The position numbers were made by a program, and so were the translations under genes. Below are positions 10,997-23,233 of a stretch of 64,000 bases of DNA, piece after piece; position 1 is the first letter of the stretch, and each line of letters begins with the position of its first letter. This stretch comes from Limnanthes douglasii subsp. nivea (Eukaryota; Streptophyta; Magnoliopsida; Brassicales; Limnanthaceae): positions 211,961,138 to 212,025,137 of the forward strand of contig JAUPFV010000001.1 in NCBI GenBank assembly GCA_036936605.1, read 5' to 3'. The notes under the pieces were generated by a model. The model saw only the letters and a program-made list of their open reading frames with translations, was not told where the DNA came from and did not search any database.

Positions 10997-11500
10997 AGTT
11001 AATTTTGAAGAAAAGTGGAGAGAGTAGTATAGAATAGAATATCTGTATTTGTTTTTGTTCTCTTTCTTTTCTTGATACATTTGTGATTCCCACTACTGAT
11101 ATTTATACATAGTTAGTGTAGCAGTGAGGAATCTTTTCTGTTACAACAATATTGTAGATAAGGCAGTATATTTAGTTACAATTTATTGAATTGAGCATGT
11201 GACAAAACATTTGTGTGCAGCCTGATTAATAGCATTTGGTCACACAACTTATTCCCGTGTTATAGGCTGGTCGATGGGCTTAGATTAGCCTGGTTGGTTG
11301 GACTACTCGATCCAGGCCCAAAAATTATAAGGCTGAGAAACGACTCTTGGGACAGTCGTTTCTATAGAGAGAATAGAGCTTCTCATCTAAACTCAAAACC
11401 CTAGACCAACTTCTTCTGCTTCACCTTTTCTTCATGTCGCCGTCTATTGTCATCGTCGCCGGTAACAGCCTTAGGAGAGGCTATAGCTTTAGTCTTAACA
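10997..11500 (-). repeat. 5' LTR of copia-1
   Basis: 504-bp partner of 6126-6631. On the element strand it starts TGTTAAG. The right copy of the target duplication (GTTGT) follows at 11501-11505. It should carry the element promoter. Confidence 0.92.
11100..11107 (-). promoter_or_regulatory. Candidate TATA box in the copia-1 5' LTR
   Basis: The minus strand reads TATAAATA about 100 bases before the LTR end, upstream of the primer site and GAG, which is a usual place for the LTR promoter. The element strand of the 3' LTR has a similar TATAAATA. Assigned by position and sequence only. Confidence 0.45.
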
Positions 11501-11505
11501 GTTGT

Positions 11506-12350
11506 GATCAAGTTATTAAGCTTGTCTCCATTTAGTAAAGTAGTTCACAACGACAACAAGGTATTGGTTCTTTCCAATTTCTAGATGTAGTGTGCCAACC
11601 AAATCAATCCCCGATTTATCAAAAGGTGCGGGTGGACATGTGTTATTTGCATTCCGCCCAACAAATCCTCATATTCGGAAACGTTATTTGTAGTGGGTAG
11701 TTTAATGACGATACCCGCTCCCCATCCAAGTGCTCTTGAAGCCCTATCGGTTTCGATGATCTATTCTGGTGGGGCATCGTCCTTTTGCGGTGCATCATAA
11801 TCATCCCCCCACGTGACACATGAAACTCATTGATGAAATCGGCTACAGCTTGATCTTGGATCAATATACGAGGATTGTATTTGATATCGTATTCGCTAAC
11901 TTCTATAGACCATGGCGTTAGTCTATCAGATATGTTAGGTTTCTTTAAGACATAACTCAAAGGAAATGATGTGCGAACAGTAATCGTTTGACTATAGAAG
12001 TGCAGATGCATCTTGCATGTTGATACTACCAGCCTCAAGGCCAACTTCTCAAAGTTAAGATAGTGTATTTCTGCTTCGATTAAGGATTTGATAGTATAGT
12101 AGACCAGCCGCTGTATGCGCCAACAGAAAAAACATAAGGTAAAAGGTAGACATAGAGAAGTTCATCGGTGGTTGGGGCGGAAAAGATTTCCTATGATGTC
12201 AGATAATTTTTAAGCATTGTGAAAGCTTTGCTTTTCGCCGTTTGTTTGATGAAACTTTCTTGGCTTCCCTCCAAACGTTGAAGAAGGGATGGCTTTTCTC
12301 TAGTGCCCTCGAAATAAAGCATCAACCTTGGATATGTTGCTAGCAATCCA
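11506..12350 (-). pseudogene. Ty3/gypsy RNase H and integrase remnant (gypsy-A)
   Basis: From right to left on the minus strand: the RNase H-type connection (ELLYVYLLPYVFSVGA), LALRL-V with HFYSQTITVRTSFPLSYVL, then LTPWSIEVSEYDIKYNPR and AVADFINEF, matching the gypsy RNase H pattern VRTSFPL..VLQKPD.SGR..KWAIELSEYDI.Y.PR..I..Q.LADFI.EF. At 11510-11630 follows GIDLVGTL with FTKW, the start of the integrase core. Several stops and shifts are present. Copia-1 interrupts it just after FTKW. The RT catalytic core is absent on the right side. Confidence 0.85.
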
Positions 12351-12890
12351 AGAAAAAACATCTAAATTCTATTTTAATAAGAAAATTAAGGGCTCTGAGC
12401 CCTAGTATTTATATTACATATGTGATAAATATTTTACTAGTTTGTTACTTTTTTATATAATTAGTTTTATTCGAGTACTACTAATGCTAGTCCAATATAC
12501 CGATAGACCATGTGATGGTCCAATTCAATGGAGAAATTTAAACATTTGAAGATTCACATTTTGTTGTCGAGTAACTTTAGTGACGGGCTAATATTTTTTG
12601 TTATCTAACAAATTATATGTTTTTGGTTGGAAGATAGAGGATGTAATGGAAGTACCCCTCAATTTATTCTCCCCCCTAACTATTTTGTAATTAGATATAT
12701 GTTAACCCCAATGTTAGGCTCATAAAATAAAAATGATAAGTTTTTTCATTTTAGAAATATGAAGCTATAGTAGTTGACGTCAGTACGAAGAGACTCAATA
12801 CCCATTTAGACGAATAATTTGGACCTCATAAGAAAGAATAATGAAAAGTATAGAATTTTCATACACTTCAAGGACTTGACAAAGAATGTT
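12351..12890. other. Spacer without a recognised gene
   Basis: AT-rich; no protein similarity recognised. A short GGGCTCTGAGCCC near-palindrome lies near 12390. Confidence 0.5.
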
Positions 12891-12894
12891 CTAA

Positions 12895-13100
12895 AGATCC
12901 ATTCATGGATCTAGGGTTGATCAATTGGTATATTACACCTAAAAACACGTTATTTTCCTTGATTGATGCCTACTCAGTTTATAATCAAATTCAGATACTT
13001 CTGAATGATCAATAGAATACCACATTCATTACAACATGAGCTTACACTATTATAAAGTTATGTCATTTGGTTGAAAAATGCAGGACTAATTAGATGTCGG
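12895..13100 (+). pseudogene. Ty3/gypsy reverse transcriptase fragment, plus strand
   Basis: In shifting plus-strand frames this gives a D-Q-L-V-like piece, then FSLIDAYSVYNQIQILLNDQ, then TTFIT and YKVMSFG. This matches the gypsy RT core pattern (IDQLVD..SFMDAYSGYNQI.....D...TAFIT....YCYKVMPFGL). One stop follows NDQ and a second shift lies in front of the YKV piece. The orientation is opposite to gypsy-A next to it, so it is a separate remnant. Confidence 0.7.
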
Positions 13101-15755
13101 TTAGCCAAGATTTTTCTAGTTAGATTAATCAAAATATTAAGTTATATAATAGTTATGATGATTTCAACCATGATTGTCTCTTAACTATCTAGTTTGGATA
13201 AAGTTAGTTCATTGAATGAGTTGACTATCCATTCTTATGACTGATAGTCCTCGACAATCAATTATTTATAAAGTTAGTCCCCTAAATAAATTGGGGGGCT
13301 GATTTTATCCAAAATGAAATTGATGACGATTTTTGCTCGAGGGACTATATGTGAAGAAAGTTGACAGTCCAAACATTCCTACTAGACTTTTGAAAGTCTA
13401 TATCCTATTTGTCACTAAAATTAATAGACCAGACACTAATTAATATTAAAAACTGGATCAGAAACATATTATTTGGTAGATTTCCCATCCTTTTTTGAGA
13501 GATCAAAGCTTAATGATTTTGATAAAGTTGTATTCACTAACATAGTATTTCAATTTATTTTTCTAAATGATACATGAATTTTGATAACATTATATGCAAA
13601 TATGTTTTACCATTACTAAATATTAGGTATTTAATGTATCTCTAAATTAAAATCAAATATCTTTAAGAGTGGGACAATAACAAGCTACGACTATATGGAA
13701 AGGTGTTTCACCCTTACCCGGTTTTGGAGATTTAACCTTTGAGAGGTATATAATCGTACCACTATATTAGAAAATTATAATTTCAAAATATTTTTATTGG
13801 TCAATTATAAATTTTTGGGAATGAACTAGTCTGTTATTGAAAATGCTAACTCAATGATCATATAGATTATAATTTTAAATCAAATAAAAAATAATCAATC
13901 CAAATCGGGATAATCGCGCACCAAGATATGGTATTTCAAAGTTAGGTAGTCACGTTGGTTTCAGCACTCGTTAAGATCATCTAAAATTTGACAAATCCAA
14001 CTTTTGTTCTTAATTGGGGGTTAATTTTCAAGTTTTAGGTCTAAACATTAACTCTAAAATTAGATTTAAAATTATTTTCTTATAAATTTTCATCATTACC
14101 TAAAAATGAATCTTTTGATTTATATTAGTTCAATATTCAACCACTCTGAAAGTGAATAATCGAGACACTATATTTTCACAATTGTGGTAATAAAATTTAC
14201 AATTTTATAAAAAATATTTCATGGTATGATTTCAAATAATATTTATTTGAGTCCCATCATTATGTATAGTTAAAATTCCTAATCTATATGAAGATTATTC
14301 CATGACCATAGTCTCATATATATATATATATAACATCTACGTGGTCTTACAGAATTACCATATCATTCTTTCCATTCTATATGAATATTTTGGAATATGT
14401 TACCTAAGGTATAAAAATATTTTATATTCACAACAATTAACCATAATCATGGCATATGTAAAAAAAAGAGTTGAAGGGTATCAGATTACCCGTAAGGATT
14501 TGAAAATTTATATGTACCACACTCGTCATAACCATTATCAGAGACCTAGAGCAGGAATATATTATACATTATTGGAGGGTCAAGCCTGACTGATCATGGT
14601 AATTAAACAAACCATTTTACAATAAAAACTATTTATGCATGAGTATGGTTTGTGTAGACGTAGTAATGACAACATGCAACGAATGATGACCATCAACAAA
14701 TATATATGGTAGTACTCTCAAAGGGCTGACTTACATATATAACAATCGTTTCTTAAGATGTAAGGCACTAAATTTATTTCATTTCATTACTCGCCTGATT
14801 ATGCCCACTAAGGTAGGATATTTGGTCTATCAATCATTCTGAAAAAACACTTCATATTATTCATGAATTTCTTATAAAAAGCTCATTAAAGCGGCGTTAG
14901 CAGGTTTTCCAAATCAGTGCTAGAGAATGAGCATCTTAGTCATGATTTCCTTTTATTACTTGTCTGGAGAATGAGAATCGGAATATACACATTTTATTGT
15001 GTACCGTCACGATTTGATATTTATCTTAATAGATAAAACAATAATTTTTCGTACCATAATAAACTGTGAGTATATCTCATCTAGTGCTTAGAACTCTAAA
15101 GAGTGATAAATCTCATTCAAAACCTAATGTACATGAAATCAACAATCTCTAGGGATGCAAGTCAGTGTTATGTACATTCTAAAGTCTAAGTGCCACTAAC
15201 AATGATTAATTACATCCTATTTATGACTACACCTTCACAAGTCTAGATTCCACCAAATGCGCACGTAATAAGGTCACATGATTTTGAAGTGTTAAACAAA
15301 TGACACATCATGCAAACATGAAAATATTTGAATATTTAGTTGACCTAAATGTGCAAAACATGTTAAATAACAAATTAGAATCGTGCTCTTCCATCATACG
15401 TTGACTCATAACTATACTAAACATTATTTTAAGTCTATACACATATATATATATATATAATATTTTAAAAATATTAATTGGTTGGTTGCGCCTGTATATG
15501 GGGTATGTAAAACAACCTTACTTGAAAGCATAACGCTAAAAAAATCAAAATTACATTTATTATGATTTTCACTCCAAACCACTCATGGGTTCAAAAAATT
15601 AACTGAATGATCATGTAGACCTTTAAATTTTATGTTAAAAAAAGATCTACCATCTTTTTTATAAGAAATAAGACCAGATCGGTGTAAAGGTCACTTTTAC
15701 GGTCTAAGCCTCGCTTTAGGGATGATACATCTACCGGTTCTTATAAATTAGGAAA
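13101..15755. other. AT-rich region without a recognised gene
   Basis: No protein similarity recognised. It contains short AT microsatellites near 14317-14332 and 15443-15462. The open frame at 14302-14589 has no recognisable domain and starts in the AT repeat, so it is not called as a gene. Confidence 0.5.
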
Positions 15756-15759
15756 TTCC

Positions 15760-16110
15760 TTCATGGCGTAAACAAGTATATCTTTGAAGACGCTCTAGAG
15801 TGGTGAAACATTATCTTAAACCTTTTCGGTAAACAATTAAACCAGTCCATAATGTTACCTTTAAGACTAATAGAAATGGCTCTATAGAGTATCACATCGG
15901 CCGGGTTGAACATCATCATCATGGTTTGAAACCAGTTCAAGTGCCTCTTTGGATCCTTTATTCCATTATAGTGGTCCATCCAGAATGGGGCAAATTTTCA
16001 GGCCAGGTCAACTTCCAAAATTATTTCCATAACATAGGAGTCTTTGAGGGCGTATTCAGCCATCTTGTGGCGAACCTGATCGTACTCGAGAGGGTTATTT
16101 TTTTTTTCTC
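15760..16110 (-). pseudogene. Ty3/gypsy GAG fragment
   Basis: The minus strand reads MDHYNGIKDPKRHLNWFQTM, then ADVILYRAISISLKGNIMDWF and LPKRF. This is the retrotransposon GAG pattern (YDG..DP..HL..F.....D...CRAF...LKG.A..WF..LP). About 40 residues before it (VRHKMAEYALKDSY) continue the frame upstream with one stop. Only the central GAG domain is left. It may belong to the same old element as gypsy-A (same strand), but the 3.4 kb between them shows no joining sequence. Confidence 0.8.
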
Positions 16111-16900
16111 TCTTAGGTGCACCCTAGCTCGCGTTACGGGCCAATCCTTTGTTATCAGATCATTTTCCCATTCTGTTCCATTTTTCTTCGCCAGGCTTCG
16201 CCCGCTGTTAGGACTTTCCCCCTCAGTTTCCTTTGCTAACCTCTACGCCTAACCAATAATTTTAATAGATACGACCATAAACCCATGCAGTTAGCGTCAA
16301 TGAGGCGTCATTCGTCTTAGTCAATGTACCTCTAGTCTGCCAATCCTTTATTTTTTACACTTTACTTCTTTCAGTTGTTCCTGCTGTTTCTCATTGATCT
16401 GTGATTCCAGATGATGAACTAAAAAAATAGTTATTGGATTACTTAGGTGAGCACTGAGCTAGACCTGAGCCATTACACTGTTGTCCCTGATGGGGTCATT
16501 ATCTAAGCCAATGCTGGCAGCTAGTTTGTCTTCTTCTGAAAGTACTCTGTTTACAACAACGATCAGGTGGGTTGCAACTGGGTTTCCCAGTTGGATGTTC
16601 TCATGATTTCAACCATGATTCAGGTAGTCAGTAGATTCTAATATAGATGCTCGATCTTTGGTCGAAACGTTTCTCTTCTAAACTTCCCTTTTGATTTCGG
16701 ATCTAGTCACCACCATTGGAATAATTTTATCTACTTCTTTATGACTATCGTTCCCACAAATGGTGCTAAATTTTTTAAGGGAAAATACTCGCAAATATAT
16801 GCCAAATTTTTTAAGGGAAAATACTCGCAAATATATGCCAATTAGATAACTTAATTTCATTGAGAATAAAATATATATATATATATATATTTTACATATT
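16111..16900 (-). other. Probable decayed GAG leader with a 36-bp duplication
   Basis: The stretch upstream of the GAG fragment has broken minus-strand frames with Lys/Glu/Gln-rich pieces (for example QINEKQQEQLKEVK) such as are seen in gypsy GAG N-termini, but no firm match. It contains an in-frame 36-bp tandem duplication and, at 16871-16892, an AT microsatellite. Confidence 0.4.
16765..16836. repeat. Tandem duplication, 2 x 36 bp
   Basis: Two adjacent copies, 16765-16800 and 16801-16836, differ by about one base. The unit equals 12 codons and gives a repeated YLRVFSLKKF on the minus strand. Confidence 0.85.
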
Positions 16901-17590
16901 AACGAACCTATTTATATAATCTCGATTCCACATTTTCTCTCCCATTATATGTGTAACGATACTATTTGATCGTGGATTTTTTTTGTAGAATGTTGGCCAT
17001 ATTTAATTCTCACTAATCTTCTTTAGGGTCGGTGAGGTTGAAGATTGGTAATAGTGGTAATACGTGAGTTGCACTTATTTTCATTGACCTTGGTAATACG
17101 CGGGACCCCTCGGTAACATACCAAATCTGTTTTTGAAAGATCGTCTTTGGTTATTCTTTATGATCGATCTTGAAGTCTATTACACAAACCGAGGGCAGTC
17201 TTCTGTTCTCTTGGCCCTTCGATCCCAATGGTAATATTTAATAGCCAATGGGCCTTTGTCTTATGATCCTATCTTGTCGTATAGTAATGGCCTCATCAAT
17301 CATATAATTACTATATTTCAGAAAACGATATAATCGTTTAGAGACTATGTCGATCGGGTTTTTTAGGAGATGAATATGATTTATGGATGCAAAGAATGTG
17401 GATTTATTGGAGTTTAAAAGCGGATTTATTAGAAAATCTTGAGAAATTCCTAGTGGACTGCTCTTAAGATATGTTAGCAATGACAAAAATGAATATTAAA
17501 GTGTTAGACATGAAAAGAGGATTTGAGGAATAATTTAAGGAATCAGAGAAAGTATTAAATTTGTTGGAAAATAAAAGGAATGAGGTTAAG
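16901..17590. other. Region without a recognised gene
   Basis: No protein match. It includes a short duplicated GGTAATA(C)GYG motif near 17055 and 17093. It may be LTR or leader sequence of the plus-strand gypsy remnant that follows, but no LTR partner was found. Confidence 0.4.
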
Positions 17591-18439
17591 AAAATATTCG
17601 AAGTTCCTAGAGAACTATTGAATCAATCTAGTTTTTCTATCTATGACAATGTTCGTGGTTTCTGAGTTGAATCTGTCCATTGCCGTATATGATAGAAACA
17701 ACGCTAAGCTAAAAATTGGACTGCAAGAGTGCTCTCAATATTCAAGAATGGATTATATCCACTTGAAGATGAAATTTCATAGATTAGTTGATAATGGTGA
17801 CGTAGTAGAAATTGTGTGATGGAGTAAGAGAAACAATGGACGAGTTAATTGAATTAGTTCGAAACAAAAAAATAAATGGAAGCAAGAACAATTGCGCACA
17901 ATTTTTGGTGGCGATACTTTGTTGACAACGACACATTCATTGAGAAAGATATATATGACATGATTGGAACTTCATCATATTTAGAAGTCGTCAATACATT
18001 TGAATATAAATCATTTTTTAAAATTGTCTTTCATTCACAATGATTTAAGGAAGGGTTAATGATTCATTATGAGGATGAGGTGTTGGTATGTCCAAATATT
18101 ACTTGAGTAATTGTGTGAATGGTGATGGTCGATAAAAGAAATTCAACAACTATTTTCTATAAGAGAGGGTAGAATAAAGACCTAATGATTGGTATTACTC
18201 CATTCAAATAGAACGACATAAATATGGTAAGCTTCACAAGATGGTCGACCAACTGTGTTAAAATGGTTGACTTAATGGTATCCATTGGAAGAGATGAAAA
18301 ATAAAATGAAGTTACAACATTATTTATTATTATGAATGCTCTCAAAAAATTACAACGTCATCTTACCATCAATGTGTCAAGTATGTTGTGGTATACTATG
18401 TTGGTAACCCAAGAAAATATCGTCCTATATCAACCAAAT

Positions 18440-19060
18440 TTTAATCAAAGAAGTACAAAATGTTCGTCTAAAGCTCATCCATTTTTTACCTTTTCAAAGG
18501 GGTCAAAATGTTTTTTTGGGATAATAAATGTACTACGATATTTAATGAGTTAAAAAATCATACCAAAGAAAGGAGAAGCTATGTATTTGTACACTTCGAA
18601 ATCTAGTTTCGTCGTTACTGTGGTTCTTTTGAGGTACGACGAAGGAATTCAGATATGATATACTATGTGAGTAACACATTAGTCAATTCAAAAAATAAAA
18701 ACTTAAACTAATACAATTGATCTATTTATTTAGTTGTATATGGATGGAACATACGAGCTTATTTCAAGGTCATGTAATCATTATACGAACTTCTTTCCCT
18801 TTAAATGATGTACTTTAAAAATAAATGCTTCTAAGAGGTTAGGAATATAGTTATTTGAGTTGGGTGAATATGAGATACAGTTTGAGCCAATGACAACCAT
18901 AACATCACAAGTAGTGGTTGAGTTTATTAATGAGTTTAGTAAGGTGAGAGTTAAAATCGAAGAGGATGATACAATAAAAACCATTGAAACGATCAAGAAT
19001 GTATTTTTTCGCGACGATGGTGCTTCAAATTTAAATGGTAGTGGTTTTGTATTATGTTAA
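18440..19060 (+). pseudogene. Gypsy-B RNase H region
   Basis: It starts with an HPFFTFSKGSKCFFWDNKC piece (compare LPFFK.LKG...F.WT.EC), then FNELKN, YYVSNTLVNS, then a 66-residue open frame GEYEIQFEP with VVVEFINEFSK and RDDGASNLNGSGFVL. This matches the gypsy RNase H block (ELGEYDIQFEPR..I..Q.LADFIAEF ... VDGASN..GSGAG). The residue before DGASN is Asp where the family often has Val; the catalytic Asp itself is kept. Confidence 0.8.
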
Positions 19061-19359
19061 ATGATTCGTGGGGTGAAATAAAATAAGCTATTAAATTTAA
19101 ATTTCTTGCGACTAATAATGAAGGAGACTGAAATAGAAAAAGGTCTTTCGTTTGTTGTTAGATTCTCAGTTGGTGATTTGACATTCTGTTGTGAAACACA
19201 TGAGATAATGTTTTGGAAATGTTATGTGTGAACATGTATGCGTCGATAAAAAAACAAATGTTTTGGCAAAATTTGGTTGCATATAATATAATCATTTTGT
19301 GTAATACAAGAAATATCATCGGTTTTTGGAAATTTTTAAATAGAGAGGTATTGATTGTC

Positions 19360-20130
19360 AAAAACGACAATGATTGGCGTAAGGAATATATGCTTTTCTT
19401 GAGTGTTGAAGATTTTTCGTTGGACAACTTACAAGCTATGTCTTTAAAATTACGTGCTCAAAATATGTTGTACTTTATAACAATTCGTATCGGAAATGTG
19501 GTACACAGTTATTGTTGAGATGTTTATATAAAAATAAAGCATTATTGGTTTCGAGGTTTGATACAACACTTTCTTAGGATTTTATTCACCGATACGTTTA
19601 ATCGATGCAAAACAATGGTTGAATATTTTGATTATTGTCAAACATTTTGCCAACATGAGTCACATTCACAAGGAAGAAGTGATGTCAAATCCTCCTCTGT
19701 ACATAGTTGATAGATAAGGTATTCATGTGAAGGCTTCTTCTTAGTTTTGTAGCTATAGATGGTTCTATCATTACATAGTGACACGATATCATTTTTTAGG
19801 AAATTTAAGATAAAGTAACATTTGTATAGTCCAAATTACCCGCAAGAAAATGAAGTAGTAGAGTTTATAAATAGAATTGTTTTTTATGAGATAAGGGGAG
19901 AACTTGAATTAACTAAGTGAAAGTGGTCGGATTTCTTTAATAAGGTTGTATTGTCATATAAAAATATATATTAAAGCTTGGATGAAAGAAACACCATTTA
20001 ATATGGTTTATGGGATGAAACTCGTTGTTTTATTAGAAATTATAATCTATAAGTATCAAATTCATAAATATTCCATAATGGTATTCTACGGTACGACGGA
20101 TAAAAATACTAAGAATTTGGATCCTAATTA
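19360..20130 (+). pseudogene. Gypsy-B integrase region
   Basis: Pieces in order: NDWRKEYMLFL with LKLRAQNMLYF (the linker before the zinc finger), then YSPNYPQENEVVEFINRIV (compare the integrase YPQ.NGQVE..NR.I with its catalytic Glu), KWSDFFNKVVLSYKN, and finally MKETPFNMVYGMK (compare ATGETPF.LVYG.EAV.P.E). Frameshifts and stops separate them. An integrase would join the DNA copy to the host chromosome; this one cannot be made. Confidence 0.8.
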
Positions 20131-20399
20131 GTATAAACATTTAAGTTAGTGTCCAAAGGATATAAAAGTACCTACTTTCTAGCAGATATGGATGAAAGTG
20201 GAAAGTATCCTAGAAATATACATCATTAATCTTTTTACAAAACTAAAATGTCATATTTAGTCACTTTACTTTTTTATATGATAGCATGAGTTTTTTTTAA
20301 AAGACACCATAATTGTCATTATAAATTAAGTATTTTGTAGGAATTTTTTTTAAAGTGTCTTCATATATTTGTAGCTCCAAAAGTAAGAAGCAACGTCTA

Positions 20400-20524
20400 A
20401 TTGTGAAAATAATATTTATATTATTTTAAACCAATAATTTAATTTAATGATATTTCCGATGATTGTGAAGATAAAATGACATTTATATTATTTTAAACCA
20501 ATCAATTTAATGATATTTCCGATG
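20400..20524. repeat. Imperfect tandem duplication, 2 x about 62 bp
   Basis: Two copies start at 20400 and 20462, each beginning ATTGTGAA and ending TGATATTTCCGATG. Small indels separate them. Confidence 0.75.
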
Positions 20525-21410
20525 TTTTTCAAACTGCACATGTCCACAATGTTACTAACGTTACTAATATTTACCAAAGTAAATGTCTTCATTCTCCAAA
20601 GCAACGGTGTCTATGACAATAATTATTCACAACGATGTTTAAATATTTAAGACCTCATAAATTACAATAATATAATATAAACTATATTCTTTGAAAACAA
20701 CATATGGAAGAAGCTACATAAATTATAAATAAAATAAATTGTTTTAAAGTAAATATAACTACAAGTCAAGTCCAACAAACAAGTGTAAAATATCGTACAC
20801 TAAATAAATGTGAATATAGCAATAAGGAAAACAAAATTGAGGAATCTAAGATGTCAATGCTAAGAAGGTCGCAAAAGTCTTAATTGTGAACATAGCTAGC
20901 TATAAGAGAAGCCGTGCTATAAAAGCTTAAAATGACACATATCCAATCAACCTGAATATTCTCGTAAGTTAAGGCAAACTGAAAAAAATATAAGAGATCA
21001 TGCTAATGTTTAAAAATGATAAAAAAAAGTATAGTTTACGACATACAGTAATGTTCATAAACAGTTTTGAAAGAAAATTTTGATGACGATGATTATAATA
21101 GTAACGTTAATACAAAATCAACGACAATATCAATGTAACGTCGATATGATATTTATAATACAACGGCGAAATATGGTTTCTAAAGTTTGTTTCTTAAATT
21201 TATTTTTGATGATGTTTTTCAGGTATTTATATGAGTGTAATTAAAATAAAGCAATAATTACATTAAAAATATATTTTAATACAATAAATTATAAAAAAAA
21301 AATAGTGAAGTATAATAAGTTGACAGTATATAACATCAAATAGTTCAAAAAAAGTTCAAGTAATGGCACAAAGTATCTAGAAAAAAATAAAGTAATAGGC
21401 GAATGCAAGC

Positions 21411-21568
21411 CGGCCAAAATCCAAATAGACATAGTCATGTTCGTATTTGGATATCTTAAATGATCGGTAAGTATGGTGAAACGTAAAGTCGGCCAAAATC
21501 CAAATAGACATAGTCATGTTCGTATTTAAATATCTTAAATGATCGGTAAGTATGGTGAAAAGTAAAGT
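21411..21568. repeat. Tandem duplication, 2 x 79 bp
   Basis: Copies at 21411-21489 and 21490-21568 begin CGGCCAAAATCCAAATAGAC and differ at only a few bases, so the duplication is fairly recent. Confidence 0.88.
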
Positions 21569-21667
21569 TGGTCTTTTGCATCATAAAACATATCTTAAAT
21601 TTAGACGAGTAGACGAGTTGAGTGTTATTTCTTTTGTTGTTAGCATCATTTTTAATTTTAGAATTGG

Positions 21668-21735
21668 GGTTTCTATTGCGGGCCTTGTTGTAGGAAATTA
21701 AGGTTTCTTTTACGGGCCTTGTTGTAGGAAATATA
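21668..21735. repeat. Tandem duplication, 2 x 34 bp
   Basis: Two adjacent units contain GGGCCTTGTTGTAGGAAAT; the upstream halves differ at a few bases. Confidence 0.8.
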
Positions 21736-23233
21736 AGTGGTGAACCGATAATTTTTATGACTATCTGTTGGAAGATTTTTTATCTATGCTCAATCATTTA
21801 TAAACACGTTTTTATGGTCAATCATTCACTTAAATATTGTAAGTACTCGTTCAGTCTAAGTAATGTGTGATAAAGGATCAAGTTTACTCACTCTTAACAT
21901 TTTTATCGACATTTGGAGCTTCGCCTATAACCTCTCCGAATAATTTCCCCTTAACCTTATCACGATTGAGTTACTATTATCTTTTATTAGCTTTAGTTTT
22001 AACTAACGTTTTTTTTTCTGGGCTTTTTTTTTAAATTCTACCAGAGTTTTGTCTCAAATAGTGATTCATTTTTGAAATTTTATGCCTCTTTCACTAAATT
22101 TTGATTGGTCAAATTGAGGTTTAGTTCAGAAAAATGATATCATAAGTTCAAAATTGTTTACGGAAAAGTAAGATAGAGTTAAAGGAACTTTATAAAAAAC
22201 ATAAATTTAGTAAAATAATGAAGAACTTTTGTAAGTAAATGTATGTTCAACAATATTACCTTCAACTAAAGTATCACTTTGATATTTGAGGAATTCGATG
22301 TTGCAAAGAGCCGCTAAGTATGAACTAGGAAATAGACTAAAAAGTGTCTATTAAACAACTTTGGATCCAGGGTTGCTAGGTTACATAATGAAGCATTTAA
22401 CAATGTTTTTTTTAAGTATTAGTAGTTCACAAATGAAGGTATCTAGTGGACACAAAAATACAAAACTTACATCATTCGAGGAATAGGTGGAGGGACTATT
22501 TCGATGAGAGTGAGGGATTTTGGATAATGGTGTGTTACATGCATACGAGTTGTGCCTTCAACAATCTTCTTTCGCTTTTCCTGAGTATGATTTTTTTTTT
22601 GTTCCATTGGTAGTTCTAGCACGAATTTTTTTTATGACTTCCATCGGCGGTTTGAATCCTTGTTTTTTGGAATACTAAATTACATTTCCTATTCAGGTCT
22701 TATTTCAAGATGAGCCTTCAAACTATTCATTAATTTTTAATTTTTATTAGAGTATTGATGTTAGTATCCATTACTTTGTAATCTTCATTGAATAATACAT
22801 TCTCTAACGTCCAAATGAAACAATGAAACAGATTTTCCTTATTAAAAATATTAATATTCCTGTTTTTTAGAGTGGTCGAGAGACTTTAGAAACAAATCAT
22901 GTGAAATTTGTTTCCTCGAAGCCTTCGATAATGCTTTAGCTTCTAAAACATTTAAATAATAAGAATAAAGTATGGAAAATAAGAAGAATAATAAAAATAA
23001 AGTATGAAAATAAAACAATCAATATCAAAGTACAAAATAAATATTGAACATACTTTTTTTTATCCATCATTTTTCATCTGCACCGATTAGTACGCCTCGT
23101 TTAGATTTCCAGCTATCAAATAATTTACTTTGTAATATGGTTAGAATATGGTAAAGTAAATAGGCTACAATGTTTTGGAGAGACGAAATAGTATAAAGAA
23201 AAGATGTTCACTTTGTTAAACTTTTAGTAAAAT

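Larger units (their letters stand above)
6126..11500 (-). mobile_element. Ty1/copia LTR retrotransposon, full length (copia-1)
   Basis: This 5.4-kb element has LTRs at 6126-6631 (3' LTR) and 10997-11500 (5' LTR), a five-base target duplication GTTGT at 6121-6125 and 11501-11505, a tRNA-Met-type primer site and a purine tract. The gene order on the minus strand is GAG, protease, integrase, reverse transcriptase, RNase H, which defines the copia superfamily. The two LTRs differ at roughly 30 positions by eye, so the insertion is not recent. GAG has two one-base deletions and a stop, the RT front part has deletions, and the RT active site reads YVDG, so it is not autonomous. It sits inside a gypsy integrase. 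Confidence 0.93.
17600..20210 (+). mobile_element. Ty3/gypsy remnant, plus strand (gypsy-B)
   Basis: Broken pol of a gypsy element, in the order GAG end, RNase H, integrase. A piece reading MDYIHLKMKFHRLVDNGDV (about 17750-17810) resembles the end of the GAG CCHC region. RNase H lies at about 18440-19060 and integrase at about 19360-20130. The RT catalytic core between them was not found and seems deleted. No LTRs were identified. Many stops and shifts point to an old insertion. Confidence 0.75.
20211..23230. other. AT-rich region without a recognised gene, with small tandem duplications
   Basis: No protein similarity recognised on either strand over 3 kb. Three short tandem duplications are listed separately (20400, 21411, 21668). 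Confidence 0.5.

Noticed and set aside
14302..14589. 95-codon plus-strand frame
   Set aside because: Begins in an AT microsatellite and has no recognised domain.
20525..21400. Possible CACTA-type element ends with ACG/CGT-rich short repeats
   Set aside because: No CACTA terminal sequence, subterminal repeat array or transposase piece could be identified.
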